NCBI GenBank assembly: GCA_023168345.1
Contig: AP025689.1
Span: 2,106,001 to 2,170,000, forward strand
Source: Lysinibacillus sp. PLM2
Lineage (GTDB): Bacteria > Bacillota > Bacilli > Bacillales_A > Planococcaceae
DNA length: 64,000 nucleotides
Reading direction: 5' to 3'
Part shown: in pieces, positions 32,603-41,372 of the stretch
Layout of the letters: each line of letters starts with the position of its first letter
How positions within the stretch are numbered: position 1 is the stretch's first letter
Notes under the pieces: model-generated
What the model saw: only the letters and a program-made list of their open reading frames with translations
Database searches by the model: none
Told to the model about the DNA's origin: nothing
Position numbers and translations under genes: made by a program

Positions 32603-33463
32603 TTATTGATGTGCTAAGGCAGTTTTCCTCTCCTCCGCTTTCCGAACAATAAGTATACTCATTTCGTATAAACCTATCATCGGAATTAAAATCAATAATT
32701 GACTTATAAAGTCTGGTGGTGTAATAAGAGCTGATACAATAGCCATAATAAGATATGAAATCTTTCTTATTTTTTTCATTGAATTAGCGGTTAACAATCC
32801 AATTGCTGAAAGAAATAGTGCTACTATCGGTAACTCAAAAAGGAGACCTATTGGTATAGTAGTCATAATAAGAAAGTTAACATAGTCAGTAGCTGTTACC
32901 ATTACATCAAAATTCATTTCACCTAAGCCTACTAAGAATTGATAACTCATTGGATTGATTACAAAATACCCAAAAGATAAACCTCCTACGAAAAGGACGA
33001 GCATAATTGGTGAATATAGCCCGATAAACTTTTGTTCCTTTTCATATAAACCAGGCTTAGCAAATTGCCAGAGGAAATTACATATAAAAGGTAGTGATAA
33101 CCCTAAGGATAATGTAACCGAAATGGAAGTATAAGACTTAATCACTTCTAAGGGACCTAATATGATAAGATTATGTCCCCTTGAAATATATGGAAACCAA
33201 AAGTTAATCGTTGAAAATGCAACAATTAAGAAAGTAATAAAAACAAGGGCACTTTTAATTAGCTGTTTTCTTAGTTCAGTTATATGTTCAATCCATGATT
33301 CCTGATTTTCTTCTTCCTTTGTACGTGCTAAGTCTGTATTCTTTACCTCTTGTTTTTCATTTAGTTCTTTACTTTCTTTAACTGGCTCCCCCACCTTTTC
33401 AAGTGATTCTTGCTTCTTTTTTTTATCCAGTGGACTTAAATTGTTATAGCCATAAGGATCCAT
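32603..33463 (-). CDS. tatC: Sec-independent translocase subunit TatC
   Basis: 286 residues. Six membrane helices start near residue 70, preceded by the TatC signature H-I-T-E-L-R-K-Q-L (about 62-70) that binds twin-arginine signals. The conserved F-x-x-P-G-L-x-x-x-E is present as F-A-K-P-G-L-Y-E-K-E. An unusual N-terminal extension of about 55 charged residues (Lys/Glu-rich) precedes the core; TatC is normally about 240-250 residues. It is last in a four-gene operon with tatA and two dehydrogenase subunits, suggesting a dedicated export route for that enzyme. Confidence 0.93.
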   Translation of the reverse strand: MDPYGYNNLSPLDKKKKQESLEKVGEPVKESKELNEKQEVKNTDLARTKEEENQESWIEHITELRKQLIKSALVFITFLIVAFSTINFWFPYISRGHNLIILGPLEVIKSYTSISVTLSLGLSLPFICNFLWQFAKPGLYEKEQKFIGLYSPIMLVLFVGGLSFGYFVINPMSYQFLVGLGEMNFDVMVTATDYVNFLIMTTIPIGLLFELPIVALFLSAIGLLTANSMKKIRKISYLIMAIVSALITPPDFISQLLILIPMIGLYEMSILIVRKAEERKTALAHQ

Positions 33464-33475
33464 CTAAATCACCTA

Positions 33476-33688
33476 CTATGCCTCTTCGGTCTTTTTGATT
33501 TCCTTTAAAGTGGGCTTTTTCTCATCTTCATCTTCATTTATCGCTTCACGAGTAGACTTCTTGAATTCCGATAAGGTTTTACCTATCGCACCACCAATTT
33601 CGGGAAGTTTTTTTGGACCAAAAATGATTAAGACGATAACCAATATAATAATTAATCCTGGAACGCCGATAGAACCAAAACCACCCAT
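33476..33688 (-). CDS. tatA: Sec-independent translocase subunit TatA
   Basis: 70 residues. One N-terminal membrane helix (about 6-22) runs into the diagnostic [10 protein letters not shown] hinge (23-32), then an amphipathic helix ([10 protein letters not shown]) and an acidic/basic tail. TatA oligomers form the passage for folded proteins. The stop lies 12 bp before tatC, and the start lies 15 bp after the GMC gene, so it is within the same transcript. As in other Firmicutes, TatA probably also serves as TatB. Confidence 0.95.
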   Translation of the reverse strand: MGGFGSIGVPGLIIILVIVLIIFGPKKLPEIGGAIGKTLSEFKKSTREAINEDEDEKKPTLKEIKKTEEA

Positions 33689-33703
33689 TATAAACTCCTC
33701 CTA

Positions 33704-35416
33704 TTAAACGAGACTACCACCAGTTTTACTGTAATTGATTATTCCTTCTGCACAACGATATGCAAGGGCACCAACAGTTCCTGTCGGGTTGTATCCACTA
33801 TTATGAGCAAAGTTCCCAGCACCTACTACAAAAAGATTCTCTGCATCCCAATGTTGTAAATAGTTATTTACTACGCTTATTGCAGGATCGCTCCCCATTA
33901 CTGTACCACCTGTATTGTGCGTTGTTTGATATGGTACAATATCATAATCTGTAAGTGGGTTTGATGAAGCTACTATTTTTGCTCCCATCTCTTTCATAAT
34001 TTCCGCCGCTTTCTCTGAAAGATATTTATGAAGAGCTCTATCCTGATCAGTAAAGTTATAAGTTAGTTGTAACAATGGTAAACCGTAAGCATCTTTATAA
34101 GTTGGATCAAGCGACATAAAGTTTTCCTTGTGTGGCATAGATGCGCCTTGACCACCAATATTGAGTGTACGAGTATAATACTCAATGGAAGCTTTCTTAA
34201 ATTCCGCACCCCAAGCTGGCGTATCTGGTGGAACTGGATTGAAGGCGATTGGACGTTGACCCGTTTGAGTGATTGAAAGACTCGCTCCATGTATAAAATC
34301 AAGATCTGTATGGTCAAATGCGTCACCATTGTAATCATCAATCGTCATTCCTAAGGCTCCTGCTCCCATAAACGTATTGAATTGTTCATCGAAGAAACCT
34401 GTAGCTCCAGGTAATATTTGATAGCAATAATTTCTACCAAGTGTACCTCTACCTGTTGCTGGATCATATTGTTCACCAATATTCGAAACCATTAGTAGTT
34501 TTGCATTGTTTAATACGTATGAAGTTAATACTACAACTTCAGCTGGCTGTATAAATTCTTCACCAGTTACTGTGTCAATAAAGCGAACACCTGTAACCTT
34601 GTCACCTTGTTTTAAAATTTCCACCACATTCGAATGATAACGAACATCGAAATTACCTGTACCTAGAGCAGTAGGTACAACTGTTACCTCAGCCGAAGAT
34701 TTCGCTCCATACTCACACCCGAATCTTTCACAGAAACCGCAATACTGACAAGCAGCAATAGTTGCACCATCTGGATTTGTATAAGACTGAGATAAGTTAC
34801 CAGATGGCATCATGAACGGATGATACCCTAGATTAGATGCTGCTTGTTCAAAGCGTTGCAGGATTGGTGTCTTTTTCATTGGTGGTGTCGGAAACGGTTC
34901 AGATCGCTTTCCCCAAAATGGATTATTATCTTCACCGGAAATACCTGCAGTGTACTCAAAAGTGGTGAAATAAGGTTCCAGTTCATCATATGTGATTCCC
35001 CAATCTTGTAGCGTATAGTCTGGACCAAGTTTATTAGGGCCATATTTTTCATCTGTCATTGTTTTGATTTCAAAATCATAAGGTAAAAAGCGCCAGTTTT
35101 GTCCATTCCAGTGAGTTCCTGAACCACCTAATCCTTCTCCTAAAAGGAAAGAACCCATCATACGCATAGGAAGTGCCTTCATTTCACGATTGTTTCGGAA
35201 TGTGATTGTTTCTCTCGCTAAATTTTGAAATAACTCATAACGGATAGCATATCGGTATTCATCGTGAACCATCCCATAATCTTTTGTACCTCGTTCTTCT
35301 CCACGCTCCAAACCACGTACTTTCAAACCAGCTTTTGAACATTCAGCCGCTATAATACCGCCAGTCCAACCAACTCCAACTGTAACAACATCAACTTTAT
35401 CTAATGTAGTTGCCAT
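33704..35416 (-). CDS. GMC-type flavoprotein, gluconate 2-dehydrogenase large-subunit-like
   Basis: 570 residues. FAD-binding Rossmann motif at the N-terminus (G-V-G-W-T-G-G, about 14-20), G-G-S-G-T-H-W-N-G (GMC signature region) and a C-terminal N-P-T-G-T-V-G-A-L-A. This architecture is that of the membrane-bound gluconate/2-keto-gluconate/sorbitol dehydrogenase flavoprotein. It has no signal peptide; such subunits cross the membrane by riding with a Tat-signal partner, which is the upstream gene. Cys residues in C-Q-Y-C-G-F-C-E-R-F-G-C (about 225-236) could hold an Fe-S cluster, as proposed for related dehydrogenases. The substrate is unknown. Confidence 0.88.
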   Translation of the reverse strand: MATTLDKVDVVTVGVGWTGGIIAAECSKAGLKVRGLERGEERGTKDYGMVHDEYRYAIRYELFQNLARETITFRNNREMKALPMRMMGSFLLGEGLGGSGTHWNGQNWRFLPYDFEIKTMTDEKYGPNKLGPDYTLQDWGITYDELEPYFTTFEYTAGISGEDNNPFWGKRSEPFPTPPMKKTPILQRFEQAASNLGYHPFMMPSGNLSQSYTNPDGATIAACQYCGFCERFGCEYGAKSSAEVTVVPTALGTGNFDVRYHSNVVEILKQGDKVTGVRFIDTVTGEEFIQPAEVVVLTSYVLNNAKLLMVSNIGEQYDPATGRGTLGRNYCYQILPGATGFFDEQFNTFMGAGALGMTIDDYNGDAFDHTDLDFIHGASLSITQTGQRPIAFNPVPPDTPAWGAEFKKASIEYYTRTLNIGGQGASMPHKENFMSLDPTYKDAYGLPLLQLTYNFTDQDRALHKYLSEKAAEIMKEMGAKIVASSNPLTDYDIVPYQTTHNTGGTVMGSDPAISVVNNYLQHWDAENLFVVGAGNFAHNSGYNPTGTVGALAYRCAEGIINYSKTGGSLV

Positions 35417-35434
35417 AAGTTACTCCCCCATTCA

Positions 35435-36202
35435 TTAATGTGTCATACTACTTATTGATTTTGGATCAATTTGAACAAACTCTTCACTTTCAATTTGACC
35501 GATATAACTAAATTGATGGCCTGGGAATCCTTTCATTCTCCAACCCTCCATATTTTGGTTACCATTGTAAATTGGATCGGCGTATGCTCCTTCCAATGTT
35601 GCTTGGCGAAGCAATTTAAAGAAGAAATCAGAAGTAACAGCCTGCATCGGTACTTCTCCTTTTTGGAACGCAGTTAAAATCTCATCCATTTGTTCAGGTT
35701 CAATTTCTGCAAATCCTTTATTAAAACGATTGAAGGCTTCTTCATCGAGCTTTGCGATACCTTGACTAAAAATTTCTGAACGGGTTAATCTACTTTGATA
35801 ACCCTGTGTTGTAGCACCATCTTCAAATGGACCTTGCATATACTCTTTTGCATTCATACCATAGGCCCCAGCTAATTGGTTATCAATGAAATACGGAACA
35901 CCAAGTCCTATTGCACCTGGACCTAAATCATCTTCAGGGAAAATACGCTCAGTTGCTTGTGATAGGACATTAAAATGAGTCATGTTCTTAAAAAACTTAA
36001 GACCAACATTTGTAGGATGATCATGCTCTTGCCCTTGACCCCCTCCTTGCTGATTACCTGTAGTTTCATCAATAGCGGTGTCCCTATTTACGTTGTAGCC
36101 AATCAATCCTCCAATAATTCCTCCGCCAACTAACGTACCGGTTGCGATACCAGTTGTTTTCATAAAATCACGACGGGAAACGCCCTTTTTTTCATTATCC
36201 AT
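35435..36202 (-). CDS. Gluconate 2-dehydrogenase subunit 3-like, Tat-exported
   Basis: 255 residues. The N-terminus is a classic twin-arginine signal: K-K-G-V-S-R-R-D-F-M-K (5-15), then a weakly hydrophobic Gly-rich stretch (16-38). A Gly/Gln/His linker (about 46-62) precedes the mature domain, which matches the small gamma-type subunit that escorts GMC dehydrogenases. First gene of the operon (18 bp before the GMC gene). No cytochrome c subunit is encoded nearby, so electrons must pass to another carrier. Confidence 0.88.
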   Translation of the reverse strand: MDNEKKGVSRRDFMKTTGIATGTLVGGGIIGGLIGYNVNRDTAIDETTGNQQGGGQGQEHDHPTNVGLKFFKNMTHFNVLSQATERIFPEDDLGPGAIGLGVPYFIDNQLAGAYGMNAKEYMQGPFEDGATTQGYQSRLTRSEIFSQGIAKLDEEAFNRFNKGFAEIEPEQMDEILTAFQKGEVPMQAVTSDFFFKLLRQATLEGAYADPIYNGNQNMEGWRMKGFPGHQFSYIGQIESEEFVQIDPKSISSMTH

Positions 36203-36370
36203 GTTGAAACCTCCTAGTAGTAGTTAGAGTTTGACTTATATGAGTATTGAACAATTTTTTATAAAATAAACAAGCGAGGAAAAATTAGTTATTATTTATT
36301 TGATGATGAATGCAACAAACTTCTTAATTAATAGGGGCATGTTTACTTTCGCTAATATCGTATAAAACGA

Positions 36371-36408
36371 AAAAAAGAGCAATCTTCCTTTTTAGGAAAA
36401 CCGCTCAA
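36371..36408 (-). terminator. Probable terminator of the SDR gene
   Basis: GAGC...TTCCT / AGGAA...GCTC with a T tract on the minus strand. It is an imperfect stem, about 30 bp past the stop. Confidence 0.55.
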
Positions 36409-36435
36409 TTTTTTTTCGATATTATAGCAATTATT

Positions 36436-37197
36436 TCAGAAATCCGGATTATTTTTTAAAAAATTTTTCCAAGCGTTTTTTACTCCTTGTTCAATTTCCT
36501 CTTTTGAAGCAGTTAAACGCTTTTCTGTACCTCCATAACCAATTTCAATTTGTTGGTTTCTAATTCCTTCGAAAATACCTTCGATGAAGTCCTTTAATGG
36601 TGCCCCGGAAGTATGTAGACCCACACCACCTAAATCCGTGTTTACAGCTGGAGGGAATACTTCGATTACTTCTACATCCGAATTAGCAAGCTGTTCACGT
36701 AACGAGATTGTAAAGGAGTGCATTGCTGCTTTTGTTGCACTATAAATCGGTACCCATACACCTGGCTGTAATGCTAGTCCAGAAGTGATATTTATAATGG
36801 TTGCTTCATTTTGTTTCATAAAGTGAGGAATCATGAGCATGGATAAATGAATAGGACCTTCTATATTAATCGCCATTTCTTTTTGGTAATATTGCCAATC
36901 ATGAGAGGGATGTAATAAATTAATCCTTTGTTGAATACCCGCATTATTGACTAAAACATTCACATTGGGAAACTCCTTTAAAACCCATTCATAAAGTTCG
37001 AGACGGTCTTTTTCCTTTGATACATCACAGACTTTCGTATGTAACCTCGGGAACCTTTTTTTTGCTTCTTTAAGTTTTTCCTCCCTACGACCTACGACAA
37101 TAACTTCATTACCTTCCTGTAAAAATTGTTCAGCAAAAGCTAGCCCAATTCCAGTTGCTCCACCTGTAATTAAGATTGTGTTATTTGATAACTTCAT
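36436..37197 (-). CDS. SDR oxidoreductase, DltE-like
   Basis: 253-residue short-chain dehydrogenase. NAD(P) motif T-G-G-A-T-G-I-G (10-17), N-N-A-G-I (about 84-88), catalytic Ser in ITSGLAL, and Tyr/Lys in Y-S-A-T-K (about 150-154). The overall pattern, including P-P-A-V-N-T-D-L near 185, resembles DltE-type SDRs of Firmicutes. Arg at the cofactor loop (V-G-R-R-E-E) suggests NADPH preference. The substrate is unknown and no dlt genes are nearby. Monocistronic. Confidence 0.85.
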   Translation of the reverse strand: MKLSNNTILITGGATGIGLAFAEQFLQEGNEVIVVGRREEKLKEAKKRFPRLHTKVCDVSKEKDRLELYEWVLKEFPNVNVLVNNAGIQQRINLLHPSHDWQYYQKEMAINIEGPIHLSMLMIPHFMKQNEATIINITSGLALQPGVWVPIYSATKAAMHSFTISLREQLANSDVEVIEVFPPAVNTDLGGVGLHTSGAPLKDFIEGIFEGIRNQQIEIGYGGTEKRLTASKEEIEQGVKNAWKNFLKNNPDF

Positions 37198-37350
37198 ACT
37201 TACACCTCAAAATTCCAAATATTTTTTAACATTAGCTAACAACATAGCAACCTACAAATTACTTTCGGTTATAAGTGTTATCCAATTCTATCTTTACTAA
37301 TCCATAAGAGGATTAACTATTATTCTAAGTTATTATTAGACAAAAATAAA

Positions 37351-37397
37351 AGGATTGACCACATGTCAATTTAGTTTGACTAGGGCAATCCTCTTTT
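37351..37397 (-). terminator. Intrinsic terminator of ilvE
   Basis: AGGATTG / CAATCCT enclosing GTCAA / TTGAC, with T on the minus strand. It ends the branched-chain aminotransferase gene. Confidence 0.75.
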
Positions 37398-37403
37398 GTT
37401 TGA

Positions 37404-38468
37404 TTATAGTTTTATTGTCCAACCAAATGTGTCTTCGATTGTTCCATTTTGAATACCCGTTAATGTATCATAAAGCATTTGTGATACTTCCCCTATTTTA
37501 CCATCGTTAATAATGATTTTTTCGTCTAAGTATTTCAATTCACCTACTGGAGAAATAACAGCAGCAGTACCTGTACCGAATACTTCCTCTAATGTTCCGT
37601 TATGATATGCTTCAACAACTTCATCAATTGTAATTCGACGCTCTTCAACTGGAATATTTTTTGATTTTAATACTTGAATCATTGAATCACGTGTAATCCC
37701 AGGTAAAATGCTTCCGTTTAAAGCTGGAGTTACAACTGTACCGTTAATTTTGAAGAAGATATTCATACTTCCTACTTCTTCTACATATTTCTTTTCTTTA
37801 CCATCTAACCATAAAGTTTGGGAGTAACCTTCCGCTGTTGCAATTTCTTGCCCTTTTAGAGCACTTGCATAGTTTCCAGCTGTTTTCGCTTCTCCTGTGC
37901 CACCTGCAACAGCTCGAACATATTTTTGTTCAACCATGATTTTAACAGGATTGATACCTTCTTTATAGTAAGAACCCGATGGAGACATGATGATGATAAA
38001 TTTATATGATTTAGATGGATGAACGCCTAAGTTTGCTTCTGTTCCAATAATAAATGGTCTAATATACAAAGATGTACCTGGTGCATTTGGAACCCAATCG
38101 CGATCAACTGTTACTAGTTGTTTTAATGCTTCTAAAGCAAATTGTTCATCAATTGCTGGAATAACCATACGTTCATTTGAATTATTCAAACGTGCAAAGT
38201 TACGATCCGGGCGGAATAATAAAACTTTTCCATCAACCGTTTTATAAGCCTTTAGTCCTTCAAATACCGCCTGACCATAATGGAATACCATAGCCGATGG
38301 GTCAATTTGAATTGGTTGATATGGAATAATGCGTGCGTCATGCCATCCTTGACCTTCTGTATACTCAACGATGAACATATGATCTGTAAAATGTTGACCA
38401 AATCCAAGTGCTTCTACAGCTGGTTTGTTTTTTGGATTTGTTGTGAACTCTGTTTTAATGTCTAACAT
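37404..38468 (-). CDS. ilvE: Branched-chain amino acid aminotransferase
   Basis: 354 residues, fold-type IV PLP enzyme of the longer (YbgE/YwaA) class. It shows Y-I-R-P-F-I-I-G (about 136-143), the Schiff-base Lys in N-Y-A-S-A-L-K-G-Q (about 203-211), E-V-G-S-M-N-I-F-F and G-T-G-T-A-A-V-I-S-P. The final step of Leu, Ile and Val synthesis or the first step of their breakdown. A CodY-like box (38495-38509) lies just upstream, as known for ybgE of B. subtilis. The ATG is preceded by GGAGG. Confidence 0.94.
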   Translation of the reverse strand: MLDIKTEFTTNPKNKPAVEALGFGQHFTDHMFIVEYTEGQGWHDARIIPYQPIQIDPSAMVFHYGQAVFEGLKAYKTVDGKVLLFRPDRNFARLNNSNERMVIPAIDEQFALEALKQLVTVDRDWVPNAPGTSLYIRPFIIGTEANLGVHPSKSYKFIIIMSPSGSYYKEGINPVKIMVEQKYVRAVAGGTGEAKTAGNYASALKGQEIATAEGYSQTLWLDGKEKKYVEEVGSMNIFFKINGTVVTPALNGSILPGITRDSMIQVLKSKNIPVEERRITIDEVVEAYHNGTLEEVFGTGTAAVISPVGELKYLDEKIIINDGKIGEVSQMLYDTLTGIQNGTIEDTFGWTIKL

Positions 38469-38494
38469 GAATACCCCTCCGTCAAATAAGTGTA

Positions 38495-38509
38495 AATGTT
38501 CTGAAAAAA
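38495..38509 (-). promoter_or_regulatory. Candidate CodY box upstream of ilvE
   Basis: AATGTTCTGAAAAAA matches 12 of 15 positions of the CodY consensus AATTTTCWGAAAATT. It lies 27 bp upstream of the ilvE start. CodY control of ybgE is known in B. subtilis; the site here is a prediction. Confidence 0.4.
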
Positions 38510-38642
38510 TAGTTTAATAGGATTTATGTATGCATGAAAAATCAGACCTACATATGAAACATCGCACATCAAAATCGAATTAAACGATATCCTCATTATT
38601 ATACTAATTATTTGAATATTTCACCACTTCATTTGTAACAAC

Positions 38643-38707
38643 TTGGATAGGAAATGTATTATTTAAGAATAATAAGGATTATTTTAATAAAATAATTTCC
38701 TATCCAA
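38643..38707. repeat. Long near-perfect hairpin
   Basis: TTGGATAGGAAAT at 38643-38655 pairs perfectly with ATTTCCTATCCAA at 38695-38707, and the AT-rich inner arms continue the pairing almost to a 4-base loop (AAGG), about 30 bp in all. There is no T tract at either end. It lies between ilvE and the GNAT-like gene, just past the latter's stop. Confidence 0.6.
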
Positions 38708-38729
38708 TACTTTAAAGTTACGAAGTAAA

Positions 38730-39401
38730 TTAAATTGGAAGTAAGCGGACCGTTTCTTTTGATTGTAAGTCTTCTATCATTTGGATCCATTCCTGTGGTT
38801 TATTTGGTAAGACAGTATAATATTCTTTTAGAAAATCAACTACTAAATCTGTTGGAATTTCATTTACACTTTCATCAATTGGCATGAAACAAAAATCGAG
38901 TCCTTTTACAGCTTCACCATCATTTTTCCAAGATGGGTGAACGTAAGGGAAATCAATTTTCTTATAGCCAAGGTGGGAAAGAACTTCACGACGTACGAAA
39001 GGATTCATAGGTTTTACGCCACCAAAATCAAAATCCTCTTTTTCATATGGATCATAAATTTCTGCAAACATGCCAAAAAGCACTTGTCCATTTTCTTTGG
39101 CAAGGTTGTGTAAATCGTTTTCACGATTACGAGCTAAGAAGCGACCAATCGAAAGTCCAGGTTTACCAATGATAGTAAAATCGGTCATTGCAATATTCCA
39201 TTGAGGATAATAACGATATTCTGTCGCACCAACTACTTCTCCCTCATGAACCGCAACAAAAACTCGAATACCAGGATCCTCTAATGGCTCCTTCCAAAGA
39301 TCAAACTCCAATACTTCTTCTGGTGGGAATACCTCACCTAATAATTTGTGCAATTTTGAAAATAATGGATCGGTAATATTCGTTATTCTTTTGTATTCCA
39401 T
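38730..39401 (-). CDS. GNAT-like protein, unknown substrate
   Basis: 223 residues. The N-terminal part fits a GNAT fold (G-E-V-F-P-P-E-E-V-L-E near 22-32, then V-F-V-A-V-H-E-G-E-V-V-G-A-T-E-Y near 47-62). The usual acetyl-CoA loop is replaced by G-L-S-I-G-R-F-L-A-R-N-R near 81-92. The C-terminal half, with P-F-V-R-R-E-V-L-S-H-L-G-Y, resembles uncharacterised acetyltransferase-like proteins of Bacillales. The substrate is unknown and the fold call moderate. Monocistronic; the ATG is preceded by AAGGAG. Confidence 0.6.
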   Translation of the reverse strand: MEYKRITNITDPLFSKLHKLLGEVFPPEEVLEFDLWKEPLEDPGIRVFVAVHEGEVVGATEYRYYPQWNIAMTDFTIIGKPGLSIGRFLARNRENDLHNLAKENGQVLFGMFAEIYDPYEKEDFDFGGVKPMNPFVRREVLSHLGYKKIDFPYVHPSWKNDGEAVKGLDFCFMPIDESVNEIPTDLVVDFLKEYYTVLPNKPQEWIQMIEDLQSKETVRLLPI

Positions 39402-39508
39402 TTTAATGACTCCTTATATAAAAATAATTTTAGTACCATTTTATTATTCACTAAAAACAATAAAATTCCCTTCTTACTTTTGAAATAAATTATTTATATA
39501 AACATATT

Positions 39509-39535
39509 AAAACCCTCAACAAATTTGAGGGTTTT
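39509..39535. terminator. Intrinsic terminator
   Basis: AAAACCCTCAA / TTGAGGGTTTT with a 5-base loop. It ends the biotin carrier gene on the minus strand. Confidence 0.85.
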
Positions 39536-39569
39536 AATAAACAATAGCTACAACATTATGAACCCTGAA

Positions 39570-39791
39570 TTATATTTCTTCTAAAATAATGACTACATCA
39601 CCTTCAGAAACGAAATCATTTTCTTTTACCAAAATTTGTTTTACTACACCATCTTCAGGTGCTACGATTGGAATTTCCATTTTCATAGATTCTAATATGA
39701 TTAACTCTTGATCTTCCTCAACTTGCTGACCAACTTCCACTACAATTTTCCACACTGATCCTGTCATTTGAGTTTGCACTTCTAAAGCCAT
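39570..39791 (-). CDS. Biotin carboxyl carrier domain protein
   Basis: 73 residues: a single biotinyl domain with Lys37 in E-S-M-K-M-E-I-P as the biotinylated residue. It is much shorter than the fatty-acid AccB (about 150 residues), and is like the stand-alone carriers (YngHB) of acyl-CoA carboxylases in amino acid breakdown. It lies 23 bp after the biotin carboxylase gene. No carboxyltransferase subunit is encoded beside it, so its acyl-CoA partner is either elsewhere or lost. Confidence 0.9.
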   Translation of the reverse strand: MALEVQTQMTGSVWKIVVEVGQQVEEDQELIILESMKMEIPIVAPEDGVVKQILVKENDFVSEGDVVIILEEI

Positions 39792-39814
39792 ACTTTTTCC
39801 CTCACTTTTTATTT

Positions 39815-41185
39815 TTATTTTGTTAATTTATTTTCATCTTTCATTCTTTTAGCTAGAGTACTAGCTAAATTTGTCGAGATATTTCCCGCTATAAACTCGG
39901 GTGAATTTAATGTATAGATTAAAAACGGAATATTCGTTTTAACCCCTTCAATTTGAATTAGTTTCAAATAATTTGATAATACTTCAATACATTTTTCTCT
40001 CGTTGCTTCATGTACAATAATTTTCGCAATCATCGGATCGTAAAAAGGTGAAATAACATTTCCTTCTTCAAATCCGGTTTCTACTCGAACATTTTCAACC
40101 TTTGGAAGTACATAAGTTTTCAATGTTCCTGGGGAAGGATAAAAGGTAATTGGATCTTCCGCATATAGTCGTACTTCAATAGCATGACCATTTTTTTCAA
40201 TTTTGCCTGGAAGTATTTGTCGTAAAGGTATTTTTGCTGCTGATTCGATTTGTGCCTTTACTAAATCAATTCCGATTATTTCTTCAGTGACCGCATGTTC
40301 CACCTGAAGTCGAGTGTTCATCTCTAGGAAACTATAATTTCCGTCTTTTCCTCGAAGTAATTCAACAGTGCCAACATTGTCATAACCAATTTGTTGAATC
40401 GACTGTTGAACTTGCTCACCAATTTTCTCAATCTCTTTAAAACTTATGTTTGGTGCAGGAGATTCTTCAATTATTTTTTGATGACGACGTTGTATTGAAC
40501 AATCACGCTCATACAAATGTATGACGTTACCTTCTGCATCAGCTAAAATTTGAAATTCAATATGTCTTGGATCCTCAAAATAACTTTCTAAATAAACATT
40601 GCTATCTGAAAAATATTTTTCGGATGTATTTTTTGCTCGCTCTACCGTACTGATCAGTTTAGATTCTTCATAAACGGGTAACATGCCAATACCACCACCA
40701 CCATTAGCTGGCTTAACAAGTACTGGATAACCAATTTCTGCGGCAATCTTTTTTACTTCTTCTTCATCATCTGGTAATATCGAAGATCCTTTACCTAGCG
40801 GCATACTGTAATTGGCCATTATTTGACGAGCTTGATTTTTATCCGCCATTAAATTAATCCATTTTGTTGAAGGACCGATAAATTTAACACCCATCTCTTC
40901 TAACCGTTTAGAAAACTCACTATTTTCCGCTAAAAAACCATATCCAGGGTGGACACCATCTACCCCACTCATTTTTACTATCTCGATAATTCGGTCTTGA
41001 TTTAAATAAGTATCCTTTGCAATGGATCCTTTTAATTCATAGGTTTCATCAGCAAGCTTTAAATATGGTAGGTGCTGATCTGCCTCTGAATAAATGGCAA
41101 CAACAGCAATATTCATATTCTTTAATGTTCGAATGATTCTCGCAGCGATGGCACCACGATTAGCTACAAGTATTTTTTTAAACAT
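39815..41185 (-). CDS. Biotin carboxylase subunit (AccC/YngHA-like)
   Basis: 456 residues with ATP-grasp layout. N-terminal biotin-carboxylase signature K-I-L-V-A-N-R-G-A-I-A-A-R-I-I-R, Gly-rich ATP loop N-G-G-G-G-I-G-M (about 160), E-F-Q-I-L-A-D, and the catalytic E-M-N-T-R-L-Q-V-E-H (about 288-297). It carboxylates biotin on the carrier encoded next. Pairing with a short carrier, and a crotonase stub directly upstream, argue for a former acyl-CoA degradation cluster such as yng (leucine or related pathways) rather than fatty acid synthesis. Starts behind AGGAGG. Confidence 0.93.
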   Translation of the reverse strand: MFKKILVANRGAIAARIIRTLKNMNIAVVAIYSEADQHLPYLKLADETYELKGSIAKDTYLNQDRIIEIVKMSGVDGVHPGYGFLAENSEFSKRLEEMGVKFIGPSTKWINLMADKNQARQIMANYSMPLGKGSSILPDDEEEVKKIAAEIGYPVLVKPANGGGGIGMLPVYEESKLISTVERAKNTSEKYFSDSNVYLESYFEDPRHIEFQILADAEGNVIHLYERDCSIQRRHQKIIEESPAPNISFKEIEKIGEQVQQSIQQIGYDNVGTVELLRGKDGNYSFLEMNTRLQVEHAVTEEIIGIDLVKAQIESAAKIPLRQILPGKIEKNGHAIEVRLYAEDPITFYPSPGTLKTYVLPKVENVRVETGFEEGNVISPFYDPMIAKIIVHEATREKCIEVLSNYLKLIQIEGVKTNIPFLIYTLNSPEFIAGNISTNLASTLAKRMKDENKLTK

Positions 41186-41202
41186 TCGCCTGTCCTCCTT
41201 AT

Positions 41203-41372
41203 TTATTTTTTAAGAAATGATTCGACACCGCGTTTAAAATCTTCAGATTGACGCATTTTCACATTGGCACCTAAAGTATCATGTAGCTCTTGCATTAACC
41301 TCGTATTAAAACATTATATACTTCCGGACGATTAAGAATGATATTCATCAACGCTTTAATATACTCAGTCAC
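41203..41372 (-). pseudogene. Enoyl-CoA hydratase (crotonase) gene stub
   Basis: Two frames together read as both ends of a crotonase. The first (from about 41372) gives N-I-I-L-N-R-P-E-V-Y-N-V and then shifts. Adding one T to the TTTT run near 41316 lets it continue F-N-T-R-L-M-Q-E-L-H-D-T-L-G-A. This joins directly to a C-terminal tail N-V-K-M-R-Q-S-E-D-F-K-R-G-V-E-S-F-L-K-K and stop at 41203. About 200 central residues are missing. So there is an internal deletion plus a frameshift; the gene is dead. It ends just upstream of the biotin carboxylase start. Confidence 0.65.
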
